From assembly GCF_028553765.1 (NCBI RefSeq), contig NZ_CP067134.1:62001-126000 (forward strand): a stretch of DNA of 64,000 nt. The letters are read 5' to 3'. The translations under genes were made by a program, and so were the position numbers. The notes under the pieces were generated by a model that saw only the letters and a list, made by a program, of their open reading frames with translations, was not told the DNA's origin and did not search any database. The DNA comes from Paracoccus stylophorae. GTDB taxonomy: Bacteria > Pseudomonadota > Alphaproteobacteria > Rhodobacterales > Rhodobacteraceae. This document shows, in pieces, positions 37,860 to 47,007 of the stretch (the first letter of the stretch is position 1; each line of letters starts with the position of its first letter).

Positions 37860-37885
37860 GACGGCGGGGCCACGGTCCCGCCGTC
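37860..37885 (+). terminator. Hairpin between flhA and the ClpP-like gene
   Basis: GACGGCGGG pairs with CCCGCCGTC over 9 bp around an 8-nt loop. No U-run follows, so it could be a partial terminator or an mRNA stability element. It ends 27 nt before the start of the ClpP-like gene. Confidence 0.45.
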
Positions 37886-37912
37886 GCCATGAGAACAACA
37901 AGGAGCAGGCCG

Positions 37913-38551
37913 ATGCGGCATCAGTGGCTGGACGACGACGACGATGACGATGATGACGACGACCACCCGCGCAAGGGCGACAAGGATGGCGGGCTTGGCC
38001 TGCCCGAGGGCGACAAGATCGGCAAGCTCTACTTCAAGTCGCGCACGGTGATCGTCGCCGGCGCGATCACCGACAAGCTGGCGCAGCGCACCGTCGCCCA
38101 TCTTCTGGCCCTGGCCGAGGACAGCGACGAGCCGATCAACATGCTGATCTCCTCGCCCGGCGGGCATGTGGAATCGGGCGACATGATCCATGATGTGATC
38201 AAGTTCATCCGCCCGACCGTGCGCACCATCGGGTCGGGCTGGGTCGCCAGCGCGGGGGCGCTGATCTTTGTGGGCGCGGACCGGGAAAACCGCTATTGCC
38301 TGCCCAACACGCGCTTTCTGATCCACCAGCCGTCGGGCGGGATCGGCGGCACCTCGTCGGACATGATGATCCAGGCCGAACAGGTGCGGCTGATGCGCGA
38401 CCGGCTGAACCAGATCTTCGCCGAAGCGACCGGCCAAAGCGTCGAGCGGATCGAAAAGGACACCCACCGCGATTTCTGGCTGAACACGCAAGAGGCGCTG
38501 GATTACGGCCTTCTGGGCCGCGTCATCCGCAGCGTGGATGAGCTGACATGA
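37913..38551 (+). CDS. ClpP-like serine protease with poly-aspartate N-terminus
   Basis: A 212-aa ClpP-family protein. The triad is intact: S113 in VASAGA, H138 in LIHQPSGG, D187 in RDFWLNTQEALDYGLL. What is odd is the N-terminus: after MRHQWL come 11 consecutive Asp residues (7-17) then HPRKGDKDGG. True ClpP has a short processed N-terminal loop that docks on ClpA/X, so this protein may act without them or in another partner complex. The start at 37913 has an AAGGAG site at good spacing. It lies inside the formaldehyde oxidation cluster and overlaps the next gene by 4 nt. Confidence 0.85.
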   Translation: MRHQWLDDDDDDDDDDDHPRKGDKDGGLGLPEGDKIGKLYFKSRTVIVAGAITDKLAQRTVAHLLALAEDSDEPINMLISSPGGHVESGDMIHDVIKFIRPTVRTIGSGWVASAGALIFVGADRENRYCLPNTRFLIHQPSGGIGGTSSDMMIQAEQVRLMRDRLNQIFAEATGQSVERIEKDTHRDFWLNTQEALDYGLLGRVIRSVDELT

Positions 38552-39072
38552 CAACCGGCGGGGAGGAGGTGACGATCCGCCCCGCCACAGCGGCCGACCG
38601 CGACGCGATCTGGGCGATCCTGCGCCCGGTCTATCGGGACGGCGCGACCTATTGCATGCCGCGCGACGTGTCCCGGCACGAGGCGTTGCAGGACTGGTTC
38701 GCCGCCCCCTTCCGGGTCTTCGTGGCCGAAACCGGCACCAGGATCGCCGGCACCAGCCATATCGGCGCCAACCGCCCCGCAGGCGGCGCGCATGTGGCCA
38801 ACGCCTCGTTCGCGACCGATCCGGCCCTGCGGGGTCGCGGCGTGGCGCGCGCGCTGGTCGAACACGCGAAAGCCTGGGCGCGCGGCAACGGTTTTCGCGC
38901 GATGCAGTTCAACTTCGTCGTCGCCACCAACGAAGATGCCGTCCATTTGTGGCAGAAAGCCGGTTTCGCGATTGTCGGACGGCTGCCGGGGGCGTTTCTT
39001 CACCCCCAGAAGGGACCGGTGGATGCACTGGTCATGTTTCACGATCTGACAGGAGAGTCGCATGAGCCTTGA
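38548..39072 (+). CDS. GNAT-family N-acetyltransferase
   Basis: A 174-aa acetyltransferase of the GNAT fold with the acetyl-CoA motif ATDPALRGRGVARALVEHA around residues 90-108 and the C-terminal NEDAVHLWQKAGFAIVG. Substrate unknown. It overlaps the ClpP-like gene by 4 nt and fghA by 11 nt, so it is translated as part of the formaldehyde operon. Confidence 0.85.
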   Translation: MTTGGEEVTIRPATAADRDAIWAILRPVYRDGATYCMPRDVSRHEALQDWFAAPFRVFVAETGTRIAGTSHIGANRPAGGAHVANASFATDPALRGRGVARALVEHAKAWARGNGFRAMQFNFVVATNEDAVHLWQKAGFAIVGRLPGAFLHPQKGPVDALVMFHDLTGESHEP

Positions 39073-39895
39073 AACCGTTTCCGAAAACCGCTGCTTTGGC
39101 GGCACGCAGGGCGTCTATACGCACCAATCGGGCGCGACCGGCACGCCCATGACCTTCGGCCTGTTCCTGCCCGAGGCGGCGCAGCACGGCCGGGTGCCGG
39201 TGCTGTGGTATCTGTCGGGCCTGACCTGCACGCATGAAAACGCCATGACCAAGGCCGCAGCCCAAGGCTGGTGCGCCGAGGCCGGCATCGCCATCGTCTT
39301 TCCCGACACCTCTCCGCGCGGCGACGATGTGGCCGACGACGACGCCTACGATCTGGGCAAGGGGGCGGGGTTCTATGTCAACGCGACCCGCGATCCGTGG
39401 AAGCCGCATTTCCGGATGTGGGATTATGTGGTCGATGAACTGCCCGACCTGATCGGCGACAATTTCGCCATCGACCGCGACGCCATGGGCATCACCGGCC
39501 ATTCCATGGGCGGGCACGGCGCGCTGACCATCGCGATGACCCATCCCGACCGCTATGCCTCGGTATCGGCCTTTGCGCCCATCGCCAACCCGTCGCAATC
39601 CGATTGGGGCCGCAAGCAGCTTTCGGCCTATCTGGGCGAGGATGAGGATACCTGGCGCGCGCACGATTCCTCGATCCTGATGACCGAACGCGGCTATCCG
39701 GGCGAGGTGCTGATCGACCAGGGCAGCGACGACCAGTTTCTGGACCTGCTGAAGCCCGAGACGCTGGCCCAGGCGATGATGGCGCGGCGTCAGCCCGGCC
39801 AGCTCCGCATGCAGCCCGGCTACGATCACAGCTATTTCTTCGTGCAAAGCTTCATGGCCGATCATGTGATGTGGCACGCCGAACGGTTGCTGTAG
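39062..39895 (+). CDS. fghA: S-formylglutathione hydrolase
   Basis: Hydrolyses S-formylglutathione to formate and glutathione, completing formaldehyde detoxification. The 277-aa alpha/beta hydrolase has the nucleophile motif GHSMGG near residue 150, WYLSGLTCTHEN, and a C-terminal His in PGYDHSYFF. Together with gfa and flhA this makes the full pathway. Confidence 0.95.
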   Translation: MSLETVSENRCFGGTQGVYTHQSGATGTPMTFGLFLPEAAQHGRVPVLWYLSGLTCTHENAMTKAAAQGWCAEAGIAIVFPDTSPRGDDVADDDAYDLGKGAGFYVNATRDPWKPHFRMWDYVVDELPDLIGDNFAIDRDAMGITGHSMGGHGALTIAMTHPDRYASVSAFAPIANPSQSDWGRKQLSAYLGEDEDTWRAHDSSILMTERGYPGEVLIDQGSDDQFLDLLKPETLAQAMMARRQPGQLRMQPGYDHSYFFVQSFMADHVMWHAERLL

Positions 39896-40063
39896 CACGC
39901 TTGCCGATCTTTCCCGGCCGCGTTGCCGTTTGCGCCATCAGACTTAGGGGCCAAATGGCAGCGCGGCGCATTGACGGACGCAGGGGCGCGACCAACACTG
40001 CGATCATGGAACGCTGCGGGGGGAGGAAATTCCGCAGCCATGATCCGCAGTGGAGGAACACTC

Positions 40064-41917
40064 ATGAGATATCTGCTGAACAGCGCGGGCATCGCGCTGC
40101 TGCTGGCTGGCGCGGCCTATGCGAATGAAAGCGTGATGACCGAAACGGGAAAGCCCGGACAATGGGCGATCCAGACCGGCGATTATGCCAACACCCGCTA
40201 TTCCGAACTGGACCAGATCAACAAGGACAATGTCGGCGATCTGCGCGTCGCGTGGACCTTTTCCACCGGCGTCCTGCGCGGGCACGAGGGCAGCCCGCTG
40301 GTGATCGACGACATCATGTATGTCCATACGCCGTTTCCCAACAACGTCTTCGCGCTGGATCTGGCCAATGACGGCAAGATCCTGTGGAGCTATGAGCCGC
40401 AGCAGGACCCCAACGTGATCGCGGTCATGTGCTGCGACACGGTCAATCGCGGCGTCGCCTATGCCGACGGGATGATCCTGCTGCATCAGGCCGACACGAC
40501 GCTGGTGGCGCTGGACGCCAAGACCGGCGAAGAGAAATGGAAGGTGGTGACCGGCGATCCGTCCATCGGCGAAACCAACACCGCCACCGTCCTGCCGGTC
40601 AAGGACAAGGTGATCGTCGGCGTCTCGGGCGGCGAATACGGCGTTCGCGGCCGGGTCACGGCCTATAACCTGGCCGACGGCACCGAACTGTGGAAAGCCT
40701 ATTCCACCGGCCCCGACGAGGAAATGCTGGTCGATCCCGAAAACACGATGGAGCTGGGCAAGCCCATCGGCGCCGACAGCAGCCTGAACAGCTGGGAAGG
40801 CGATCAGTGGAAGATCGGCGGCGGCCCGACCTGGGGCTGGTTCTCCTATGACCCCGATCTGAACCTGTTCTATTACGGCACCGGCAACCCCTCGACCTGG
40901 AACCCCAGCCAGCGGCCCGGCGACAACAAGTGGTCGATGACCATCATGGCCCGCGATGTCGATACCGGCATGGCCAAATGGTTCTATCAGATGACGCCGC
41001 ACGACGAATGGGACTATGACGGCGTCAACGAGATGATCCTGACCGATCAGGAGGTTGACGGCGAACAGCGCAAGCTGCTGACCCATTTCGACCGCAACGG
41101 TTTCGGCTATACGCTGGACCGCGAAACCGGCGAGCTGATGGTGGCGAAGAAATTCGACCCGGCGGTGAACTGGGCGACCGAGGTCGTGATGGACCCCGAA
41201 TCCGATCAATACGGGCGTCCGCAGGTCGTGGCCGAGTTTTCGACCGAACAGAACGGCGAGGATGTGAACTCGACCGGCATCTGCCCGGCGGCCCTGGGAT
41301 CGAAGGACCAGCAGCCCGCGGCCTATTCGCCCGATACCGGCCTGTTCTATGTGCCCACCAACCATGTCTGCATGGATTACGAACCGTTCCGCGTGGCCTA
41401 TACGGCGGGCCAGCCCTATGTCGGCGCGACGCTGTCGATGTATCCCGCGCCCGACAGCCATGGCGGCATGGGCAACTTCATCGCCTGGGACAATGTCGCA
41501 GGCGAGATCAAGTGGTCGCTGCCCGAACAGTTCTCGGTCTGGTCCGGGGCGCTGGCCACCAAGGGCGGCATCGTCTTTTACGGCACGCTGGAGGGTTATC
41601 TGAAGGCCGTGGACGCCGAGACGGGGGACGAGCTTTACAAGTTCAAGACACCGTCGGGCATCATCGGCAACGTGATGACCTACGAACGCGAGGGCAAGCA
41701 GTATGTGGGCATCCTGTCGGGTGTCGGCGGCTGGGCCGGCATCGGTCTGGCGGCGGGTCTGACCAATCCCAATGACGGGCTGGGCGCGGTGGGCGGTTAT
41801 GCCGCGCTGTCGGACTATACCCAGCTTGGCGGCCAGCTGACCGTGTTCGAACTGCCGGGCGAGATGGCAGCCGCCCCCGCCGAAGAGACGACCGAGGGCG
41901 ACGGCACCAGCGGCTAA
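40064..41917 (+). CDS. xoxF: XoxF-type lanthanide-dependent methanol dehydrogenase
   Basis: Periplasmic PQQ quinoprotein that oxidises methanol to formaldehyde. The 617-aa product has a Sec signal ending near AAYA, the vicinal disulfide C123-C124 that contacts PQQ, and W316-D317-Y318-D319-G320. The extra Asp two residues after the catalytic Asp is the accepted mark of lanthanide-binding XoxF; calcium MxaF has Ala there. The start at 40064 is preceded by TGGAGGAA. It is the first gene of a run with its cytochrome and accessory proteins. Confidence 0.96.
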   Translation: MRYLLNSAGIALLLAGAAYANESVMTETGKPGQWAIQTGDYANTRYSELDQINKDNVGDLRVAWTFSTGVLRGHEGSPLVIDDIMYVHTPFPNNVFALDLANDGKILWSYEPQQDPNVIAVMCCDTVNRGVAYADGMILLHQADTTLVALDAKTGEEKWKVVTGDPSIGETNTATVLPVKDKVIVGVSGGEYGVRGRVTAYNLADGTELWKAYSTGPDEEMLVDPENTMELGKPIGADSSLNSWEGDQWKIGGGPTWGWFSYDPDLNLFYYGTGNPSTWNPSQRPGDNKWSMTIMARDVDTGMAKWFYQMTPHDEWDYDGVNEMILTDQEVDGEQRKLLTHFDRNGFGYTLDRETGELMVAKKFDPAVNWATEVVMDPESDQYGRPQVVAEFSTEQNGEDVNSTGICPAALGSKDQQPAAYSPDTGLFYVPTNHVCMDYEPFRVAYTAGQPYVGATLSMYPAPDSHGGMGNFIAWDNVAGEIKWSLPEQFSVWSGALATKGGIVFYGTLEGYLKAVDAETGDELYKFKTPSGIIGNVMTYEREGKQYVGILSGVGGWAGIGLAAGLTNPNDGLGAVGGYAALSDYTQLGGQLTVFELPGEMAAAPAEETTEGDGTSG

Positions 41918-42028
41918 GACTTTCGTTCCGCACGAGGGAAGTTGATCTGTGAAAGACCCGTCCCGGCGCTAGACTGGGGCGGGTCTGCTGCAACAGGGCA
42001 GATACCCGACATCATCAGGGAGGATTCC

Positions 42029-42712
42029 ATGAAAGCCATCACCAGCCTGACCGCGCTGGTCCTTGGCGCGTCGCTGGCCGGCGCGGCGCTGGCCCAGACC
42101 GGCACCGGCGGCGACACACCGCCGGCGCAGGCGGGCGCAGGCGCGGCCGCCGCCGTGTCGGGCAACGCCCCGGCGCAGGGCCAGACGCCGCAGGACGCCC
42201 CCGATGCGACGGACGCTGCCGGCACCGATGACGCGACCGCCGACACCGCGCAGAAACCCCTGCCCGAAGGCGTGGACATCACCCCCGACCACACCGAAAA
42301 CGGCCGCTGGTACAACGCCGAAGGTATCCCGACCTTCAAGATCGAGGATGACGGCACGGTCGATTTCGCCACCTTCAACGGCTATCGCCGATATTCGGCG
42401 GAATGTCATGTCTGCCACGGGCCCGACGGCGAAGGCTCGACCTATGCCCCGGCGCTGAAGGATTCGGTGCTGCGGATGGATTATTACGACTTTCAGCAGA
42501 TCGTCGCCTCGGGCCAGCAACAGGTGAACGCGGCGCAGAACCAGGTGATGCCGGCCTTCGGCACCAACCGCAATGTGTGGTGCTATATCGACGACATATA
42601 TGCCTATCTTCTGGCGCGCGGCACCGACCAGCTTCCGCGCGGCCGTCCGGCCAGGAAGGGTCCGAAGACCGATGAATTCGCGGCGCAGGAAGATTCCTGC
42701 ATGTCGATGTGA
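42029..42712 (+). CDS. xoxG: XoxG-type cytochrome c, electron acceptor of XoxF
   Basis: Periplasmic c-type cytochrome of 227 aa that takes electrons from XoxF. A signal peptide (cut near ALAQ) is followed by a Pro/Ala/Thr-rich low-complexity region up to about residue 75. The haem site is C126-H-V-C129-H130 and a likely Met ligand lies in NQVMPAFG. Similar proteins in Paracoccus are called cycB. One nucleotide separates its stop from xoxJ. Confidence 0.9.
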   Translation: MKAITSLTALVLGASLAGAALAQTGTGGDTPPAQAGAGAAAAVSGNAPAQGQTPQDAPDATDAAGTDDATADTAQKPLPEGVDITPDHTENGRWYNAEGIPTFKIEDDGTVDFATFNGYRRYSAECHVCHGPDGEGSTYAPALKDSVLRMDYYDFQQIVASGQQQVNAAQNQVMPAFGTNRNVWCYIDDIYAYLLARGTDQLPRGRPARKGPKTDEFAAQEDSCMSM

Positions 42713-42713
42713 C

Positions 42714-43526
42714 ATGCGCCTGACGATTGCCCTGACCCTGATCGCCCTCTGCGCCGCCGGTTCCGGCGCGGCGCAGGTGGCCGATCTGCGCTCGACCACG
42801 CAGTTCCGGGTCTGCGCCGATCCCGCCAACGCGCCGATGTCCACCAAGGACGAAACCGGCTTCGAGAACCGGCTGGCCGACCAGTTCGGGGAATGGCTGG
42901 GGCTGCCGGTCAGCTATACGTGGTTTCCGTCCGGGATGGGGTTCATCACGCGCACGCTGCGGGCCGGGAATTGCGACGTGGTCATGGGCTATGCCCAGGG
43001 CGACGAACTGGTCCAGAACACCAACCACTACTACACCTCGGTCTTCGGCATCGTCACGCGGACGGGCGGGCCGCTGGCCGGCGTCGATCGCCTGACCGAC
43101 CCGGCGCTGCGCGACCGGCCCATCGGCGTGATCGCCGGCAGCCCCCCGGCCAGCATCATGGCGCTCGCCGGGCTGGCCAAGGATCTGCAGGGCGCGGCGC
43201 TGGTCGTGGACCGCCGCGTGCTGGACCCGGTCGGCGGGCTGATCCAGGGCGTGCGCGACGGCACGCTTGATGCGGCGGTGCTGTGGGGTCCGCTGGCCGG
43301 GCCGCGCATCAAGGACGATCCCGACCTGCAATTCACCCCGCTGCTGAAGGAAACCGGCTTTCCGCGCATGTTCTATCGCATCACCATGGGCGTGCGTCTG
43401 GGCGAACAGGAATGGAAACGCCAGCTGAACAGCCTGATCCGCCGCCATCAGGACCAGATCGACCAGACGCTGCGCGAGGCCGGCGTGCCGCTGGTGGACG
43501 ATTACGGCAAGGAGTTGCTGGAATGA
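42714..43526 (+). CDS. xoxJ: XoxJ periplasmic binding-protein-like accessory protein
   Basis: A 270-aa secreted protein (signal peptide cut near GAAQ) with the fold of solute-binding proteins (FRVCADPANAPMSTKDETGFENRL). XoxJ is always found with XoxF and is thought to help activate the dehydrogenase or load its cofactor. The start is the ATG at 42714, directly after xoxG; the longer frame into xoxG is a shadow. It ends with a 4-nt overlap with the next gene. Confidence 0.9.
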   Translation: MRLTIALTLIALCAAGSGAAQVADLRSTTQFRVCADPANAPMSTKDETGFENRLADQFGEWLGLPVSYTWFPSGMGFITRTLRAGNCDVVMGYAQGDELVQNTNHYYTSVFGIVTRTGGPLAGVDRLTDPALRDRPIGVIAGSPPASIMALAGLAKDLQGAALVVDRRVLDPVGGLIQGVRDGTLDAAVLWGPLAGPRIKDDPDLQFTPLLKETGFPRMFYRITMGVRLGEQEWKRQLNSLIRRHQDQIDQTLREAGVPLVDDYGKELLE

Positions 43527-44056
43527 TCCTGCGCGCGGCCGCCTTGCTGCTGGCGTTTGCCCTGCCCGCCACGGCACAGGTGCCCGAGCCTGCGGGCTTT
43601 CGCGGCCCGCCCTATTCCGCGCCGGTTCCCGCAACACTGGCCGGCGCCACCGTCATCGACGGCAAGCAGGCGGTGGCGATGCACGCGCGCGGCGTTATGT
43701 TCATCGACGTCTATCCCCGCACCCGCAAGCCGCAGGGCCTGCCCCAGGGAACGATCTGGCGCGAATCGCGCCACCAGACGATCCCCGGCGCGCTGTGGCT
43801 GTGGGACACGGGATACGAGCGGCTGGCGGACGCCGAACAGGCCCGGCTGGCCGCCGGGCTGCAACAGGCCAGTTCCGGCGACCGGGCCGCGCCCTTGGTG
43901 ATCTTCTGCCGCGCCGATTGCTGGCAAAGCTGGAATGCCGGCAAGCGCGCGGTCGCGATGGGCTATACCGGCGTGCACTGGTTTCCCGGCGGGACCGAGG
44001 CGTGGCAGGCCGCCTCGGGCGACGATCTGGTCGACGCCGACCCCGTGCAGCCCTGA
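43523..44056 (+). CDS. PQQ-associated rhodanese-like protein (CXXCW family)
   Basis: A 177-aa exported protein with a rhodanese-like fold. It has the motif FCRADCWQSWNAGKRA; the cysteines are spaced C-x3-C-W. Members of this family (annotated as PQQ-dependent catabolism-associated CXXCW motif proteins) are found only with PQQ alcohol dehydrogenases, and their job is unknown. It overlaps xoxJ by 4 nt. Confidence 0.85.
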   Translation: MILRAAALLLAFALPATAQVPEPAGFRGPPYSAPVPATLAGATVIDGKQAVAMHARGVMFIDVYPRTRKPQGLPQGTIWRESRHQTIPGALWLWDTGYERLADAEQARLAAGLQQASSGDRAAPLVIFCRADCWQSWNAGKRAVAMGYTGVHWFPGGTEAWQAASGDDLVDADPVQP

Positions 44057-44177
44057 TCCGGCGCGGCGCGGCCCTCAGACCAAAGGCTGATCCAAACATT
44101 CCCGATCCGGACGGGAATTTTAATCGGCTTGCCCGACGCCCTTCCCCGACCCAACATGACCCACGGGGAGCAAGAAA

Positions 44178-45380
44178 ATGTTCAAGAGAATCATGGGACT
44201 TTTGGCTGGTGCCTGTCTGTGTGCCGGCCCCGCCGCCGCGCAGCAGCAGCCCGAGATGACGGTGATCCGCGCCGCCGTGCTGCGCGTCGATGATCCCGGC
44301 CTGCCGCCGATCTCGCGGCTGGATCTGCCGCCCGACGATCTGGGCTTTGCCGGCGCGCGGCTTGCGATCCAGGACAACGACACGACCGGCCGCTTCATGA
44401 ACCAGGATTTCGAAGCCGACGAGATCGCGGCCGACCCGGACTCCGCCGCGGCCCGGCTTGCCGGGCTTCTGGACGATGGCGTCCAGTTCGTCGTGGTGAT
44501 GGCCGACGACGCGACCACGCTGGCGCTGTCCGATCAGGCCGGCGACCGGGCGATGATCCTGAACGCGATGGCGCGCGGCGACGATCTGCGCGGCGCGGAT
44601 TGCCGGTTCAACACCATCCATGTCGCGCCCAGCCACGCCATGCTGGCCGATGCGCTGGCGCAGTTCCTGATCTGGAAGAACTGGCCGCGCTGGTTCCTGA
44701 TCCAGGGCAGCCACCCCGCCGACACCGCGCTGGCCGACGCCTATCGCCGCGCGGCGGCGAAATTCGGCGCGAAGATCGTCGAGGATCGCGTGTTCGAGGA
44801 TACCGGCGGCGCCCGGCGCACCGATTCGGGCCATGTGCAGGTCCAGCGCCAGATGCCCGTCTTCACGCAACGGGCCGCCGATCACGACGTCGTCGTGGCC
44901 GCGGACGAGGCCGATGTCTTCGCGCCCTATCTGCCCTATCAGGTCTGGGACCCGCGCCCCGTCACCGGCTCGGCCGGGCTGGTGCCGCGCAGCTGGCATC
45001 CCGCGATGGAATCCTGGGGCGCCTCGCAGTTCCAGAACCGGTTCGAGGAACTGGCCGGCCGCCCCATACGCGAGGCCGATTACCAGGCATGGCTGGCCCT
45101 GCGGATGATCGGCGAGGCGGCGACGCGCACGCAGTCGGGCGATCCGCAGGTGCTGCGCGATTTCATGCTGTCCGACCGGTTCGAGGTCGCGGGCTTCAAG
45201 GGCCAGAAACTGACCCTGCGCGACTGGGATCACCAGGTCCGTCAGCCGATCCTGCTGACCACGGGCGCGCTGACCGCCTCGGTCAGCCCGCAGGAACAGT
45301 TCCTGCACCAGACCAGCCAGCTTGACACACTGGGCATCGACCGCCCGGAAACCGAATGCCAGTTCCCGGAGGCGCCATGA
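44178..45380 (+). CDS. PQQ-associated ABC substrate-binding-like protein
   Basis: A 400-aa exported protein (signal ending AAAQQQ) resembling branched-chain-type substrate-binding proteins (FLIQGSHPADTALADAYRRAAAKFG). It belongs to a family linked to PQQ dehydrogenase loci. Its ligand is unknown; the locus makes a PQQ, metal or periplasmic metabolite ligand possible. It overlaps the next gene by 4 nt and starts after a 121-nt gap with its own ribosome site (GGGGAGC). Confidence 0.85.
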   Translation: MFKRIMGLLAGACLCAGPAAAQQQPEMTVIRAAVLRVDDPGLPPISRLDLPPDDLGFAGARLAIQDNDTTGRFMNQDFEADEIAADPDSAAARLAGLLDDGVQFVVVMADDATTLALSDQAGDRAMILNAMARGDDLRGADCRFNTIHVAPSHAMLADALAQFLIWKNWPRWFLIQGSHPADTALADAYRRAAAKFGAKIVEDRVFEDTGGARRTDSGHVQVQRQMPVFTQRAADHDVVVAADEADVFAPYLPYQVWDPRPVTGSAGLVPRSWHPAMESWGASQFQNRFEELAGRPIREADYQAWLALRMIGEAATRTQSGDPQVLRDFMLSDRFEVAGFKGQKLTLRDWDHQVRQPILLTTGALTASVSPQEQFLHQTSQLDTLGIDRPETECQFPEAP

Positions 45381-46336
45381 GACATCTGCTTACCCTGATC
45401 CTGTGCCTTGCCGCCGCGCCCGCGATGGCCAACCGCGTCTTCGTCAGCAACGAAAAGGGCAACGACGTCACCGTTCTGGACAGCGACACGCTGGAGGTGA
45501 TCGGCACCTATCCGGTCGGCAACCGCCCGCGCGGCATCACCATCAGCCCGGACGGCTCCGAACTCTATGTCTGCGCCTCGGACGACGATCTGGTGCGCGT
45601 CTTCGACCCCGAAACCATGGAGGAGCTGCACACCCTGCCCTCGGGTCCGGACCCGGAACTGTTCGTGCTGCACCCGTCGGGAAACCCGCTCTATATCGCG
45701 AACGAGGACGACAACCTCGTGACCGTGGTAGACACCGAAACCCATCAGGTGCTGGCCGAGATCCCGGTGGGCGTCGAACCCGAGGGGATGGGCGTCAGCC
45801 CCGACGGCAAGGTGGTCATCAACACCTCGGAAACCACCAACATGGCGCATTTCATCGACACCGACAGTTTCGAGATTTTCGCCAACGTGCTGGTCGATTC
45901 GCGCCCGCGCTTTGCCGAATACAACCATGACGGCAGCAAGCTGTATGTCAGCGCCGAGATCGGCGGCACGGTCAGCGTGATCGACCCCGAAAGCCAGCAG
46001 ATCGTCCACAAGATCGAATTCGACATTCCGGGCGTTCTGCCCGAGGCGATCCAGCCCGTGGGCGTGCGCGTGACGCAGGACGGCAGGAAGGTGTTCGTGG
46101 CCCTGGGGCCGGCCAATCGCGTCGCCATCGTCGATGGCGAGACCGATCGGGTCACCGATTATCTGCTGGTCGGGCAGCGCGTCTGGCAGATGGCCTTCAC
46201 CCCGGACGAGAAATACCTGTTCACCACCAACGGCAACTCGAACGACGTGTCGGTGATCGACGTGGCGGCCGAACGGGTGGTGAAATCCGTGCCCGTCGGC
46301 CAGCAGCCATGGGGCGTGGTGGTGGCGCCGGACTGA
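45377..46336 (+). CDS. PQQ-associated YVTN beta-propeller protein
   Basis: Periplasmic beta-propeller of 319 aa. After a signal peptide (cut near AMAN) come about seven repeats of the YVTN type, for example VFVSNEKGNDVTVLDSDTLE and LYIANEDDNLVTVVDTET. Such proteins accompany the PQQ-linked ABC transporter. Function unknown; a binding or scaffolding role in the periplasm is likely. Confidence 0.87.
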   Translation: MRHLLTLILCLAAAPAMANRVFVSNEKGNDVTVLDSDTLEVIGTYPVGNRPRGITISPDGSELYVCASDDDLVRVFDPETMEELHTLPSGPDPELFVLHPSGNPLYIANEDDNLVTVVDTETHQVLAEIPVGVEPEGMGVSPDGKVVINTSETTNMAHFIDTDSFEIFANVLVDSRPRFAEYNHDGSKLYVSAEIGGTVSVIDPESQQIVHKIEFDIPGVLPEAIQPVGVRVTQDGRKVFVALGPANRVAIVDGETDRVTDYLLVGQRVWQMAFTPDEKYLFTTNGNSNDVSVIDVAAERVVKSVPVGQQPWGVVVAPD

Positions 46337-46361
46337 TGCACCCGAAGACAGGAGGAATGAG

Positions 46362-46943
46362 ATGACCAACGACCTGACCCGCCTGCTGGCGATCCTGATG
46401 CTGGGCGCGGGGCTGTCCTCGGCCGCCATGGCGCAGGACACCGCCCCCGACGCCGCCGAACCGGGGGCGTCCGCGACCATGGAACAGGACGACGACGACG
46501 ATGATGATGATGATGACGACGACGATGAGGCGGAAGCCGATGGCGCCGGCCTGCACGAGGCCAGCGGCAAGTTCGATTACGGCTTTGCCGGCCTGCTGGA
46601 CCGCGCCAACCGCAGCGATCTGGCGCCGCTGACGCTGGCCGCGGGCCAGCCCGTGGCCGCGGCCGAATACACGCTGGCCTCGGGCGGGTATTACCGCATC
46701 GACATCAATGCCGACGGCAGCCAGGAACTGGCGCTGTCGGGGGGCGATTTCTTTCGCGCGGTCTGGGTCAACGAACTGGTCGTCAACGATATCGAGATCC
46801 GGCCGATGGGCGTCCACAGCCTTGAATTCGACGATGCCGGCACCGCCACGATGAGCTTTGTGGCCATCGTGCCCGGCCGCTATACGCTGTCGGTGCCCGG
46901 CTCGTCGGGCGAAACGATGCAGGCGGTGTTCAACATCCGCTGA
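46362..46943 (+). CDS. Secreted poly-aspartate protein with EF-hand-like loop
   Basis: A 193-aa exported protein I cannot assign to a family. A signal peptide (cut near AMAQ) is followed by a linker and 13 consecutive Asp residues (43-55), then Glu/Ala-rich sequence and a folded-looking beta-rich domain. In it, D114-x-N116-x-D118-G119-x2-E122 matches the first nine positions of an EF-hand metal loop, though position 12 is Leu rather than acidic. Such carboxylate-rich stretches bind calcium or lanthanides. It is placed among the PQQ transporter genes beside xoxF, so it may store or deliver the metal; this is inference. Confidence 0.8.
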   Translation: MTNDLTRLLAILMLGAGLSSAAMAQDTAPDAAEPGASATMEQDDDDDDDDDDDDDEAEADGAGLHEASGKFDYGFAGLLDRANRSDLAPLTLAAGQPVAAAEYTLASGGYYRIDINADGSQELALSGGDFFRAVWVNELVVNDIEIRPMGVHSLEFDDAGTATMSFVAIVPGRYTLSVPGSSGETMQAVFNIR

Positions 46944-47007
46944 CCGGGCCGGCACCGGCCCCTTGAACAGGAAGGAACGGGCGGGGCCGCGATGCCCTGC
47001 CACCGAC

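Noticed and set aside
36626..38554. Open frame of 642 aa on the minus strand across flhA and the ClpP-like gene
   Set aside because: Antisense shadow of two well-supported genes.
46701..46736. Complete EF-hand in the poly-Asp protein
   Set aside because: Only the first nine positions fit. Position 12 is Leu, so I call it EF-hand-like only.
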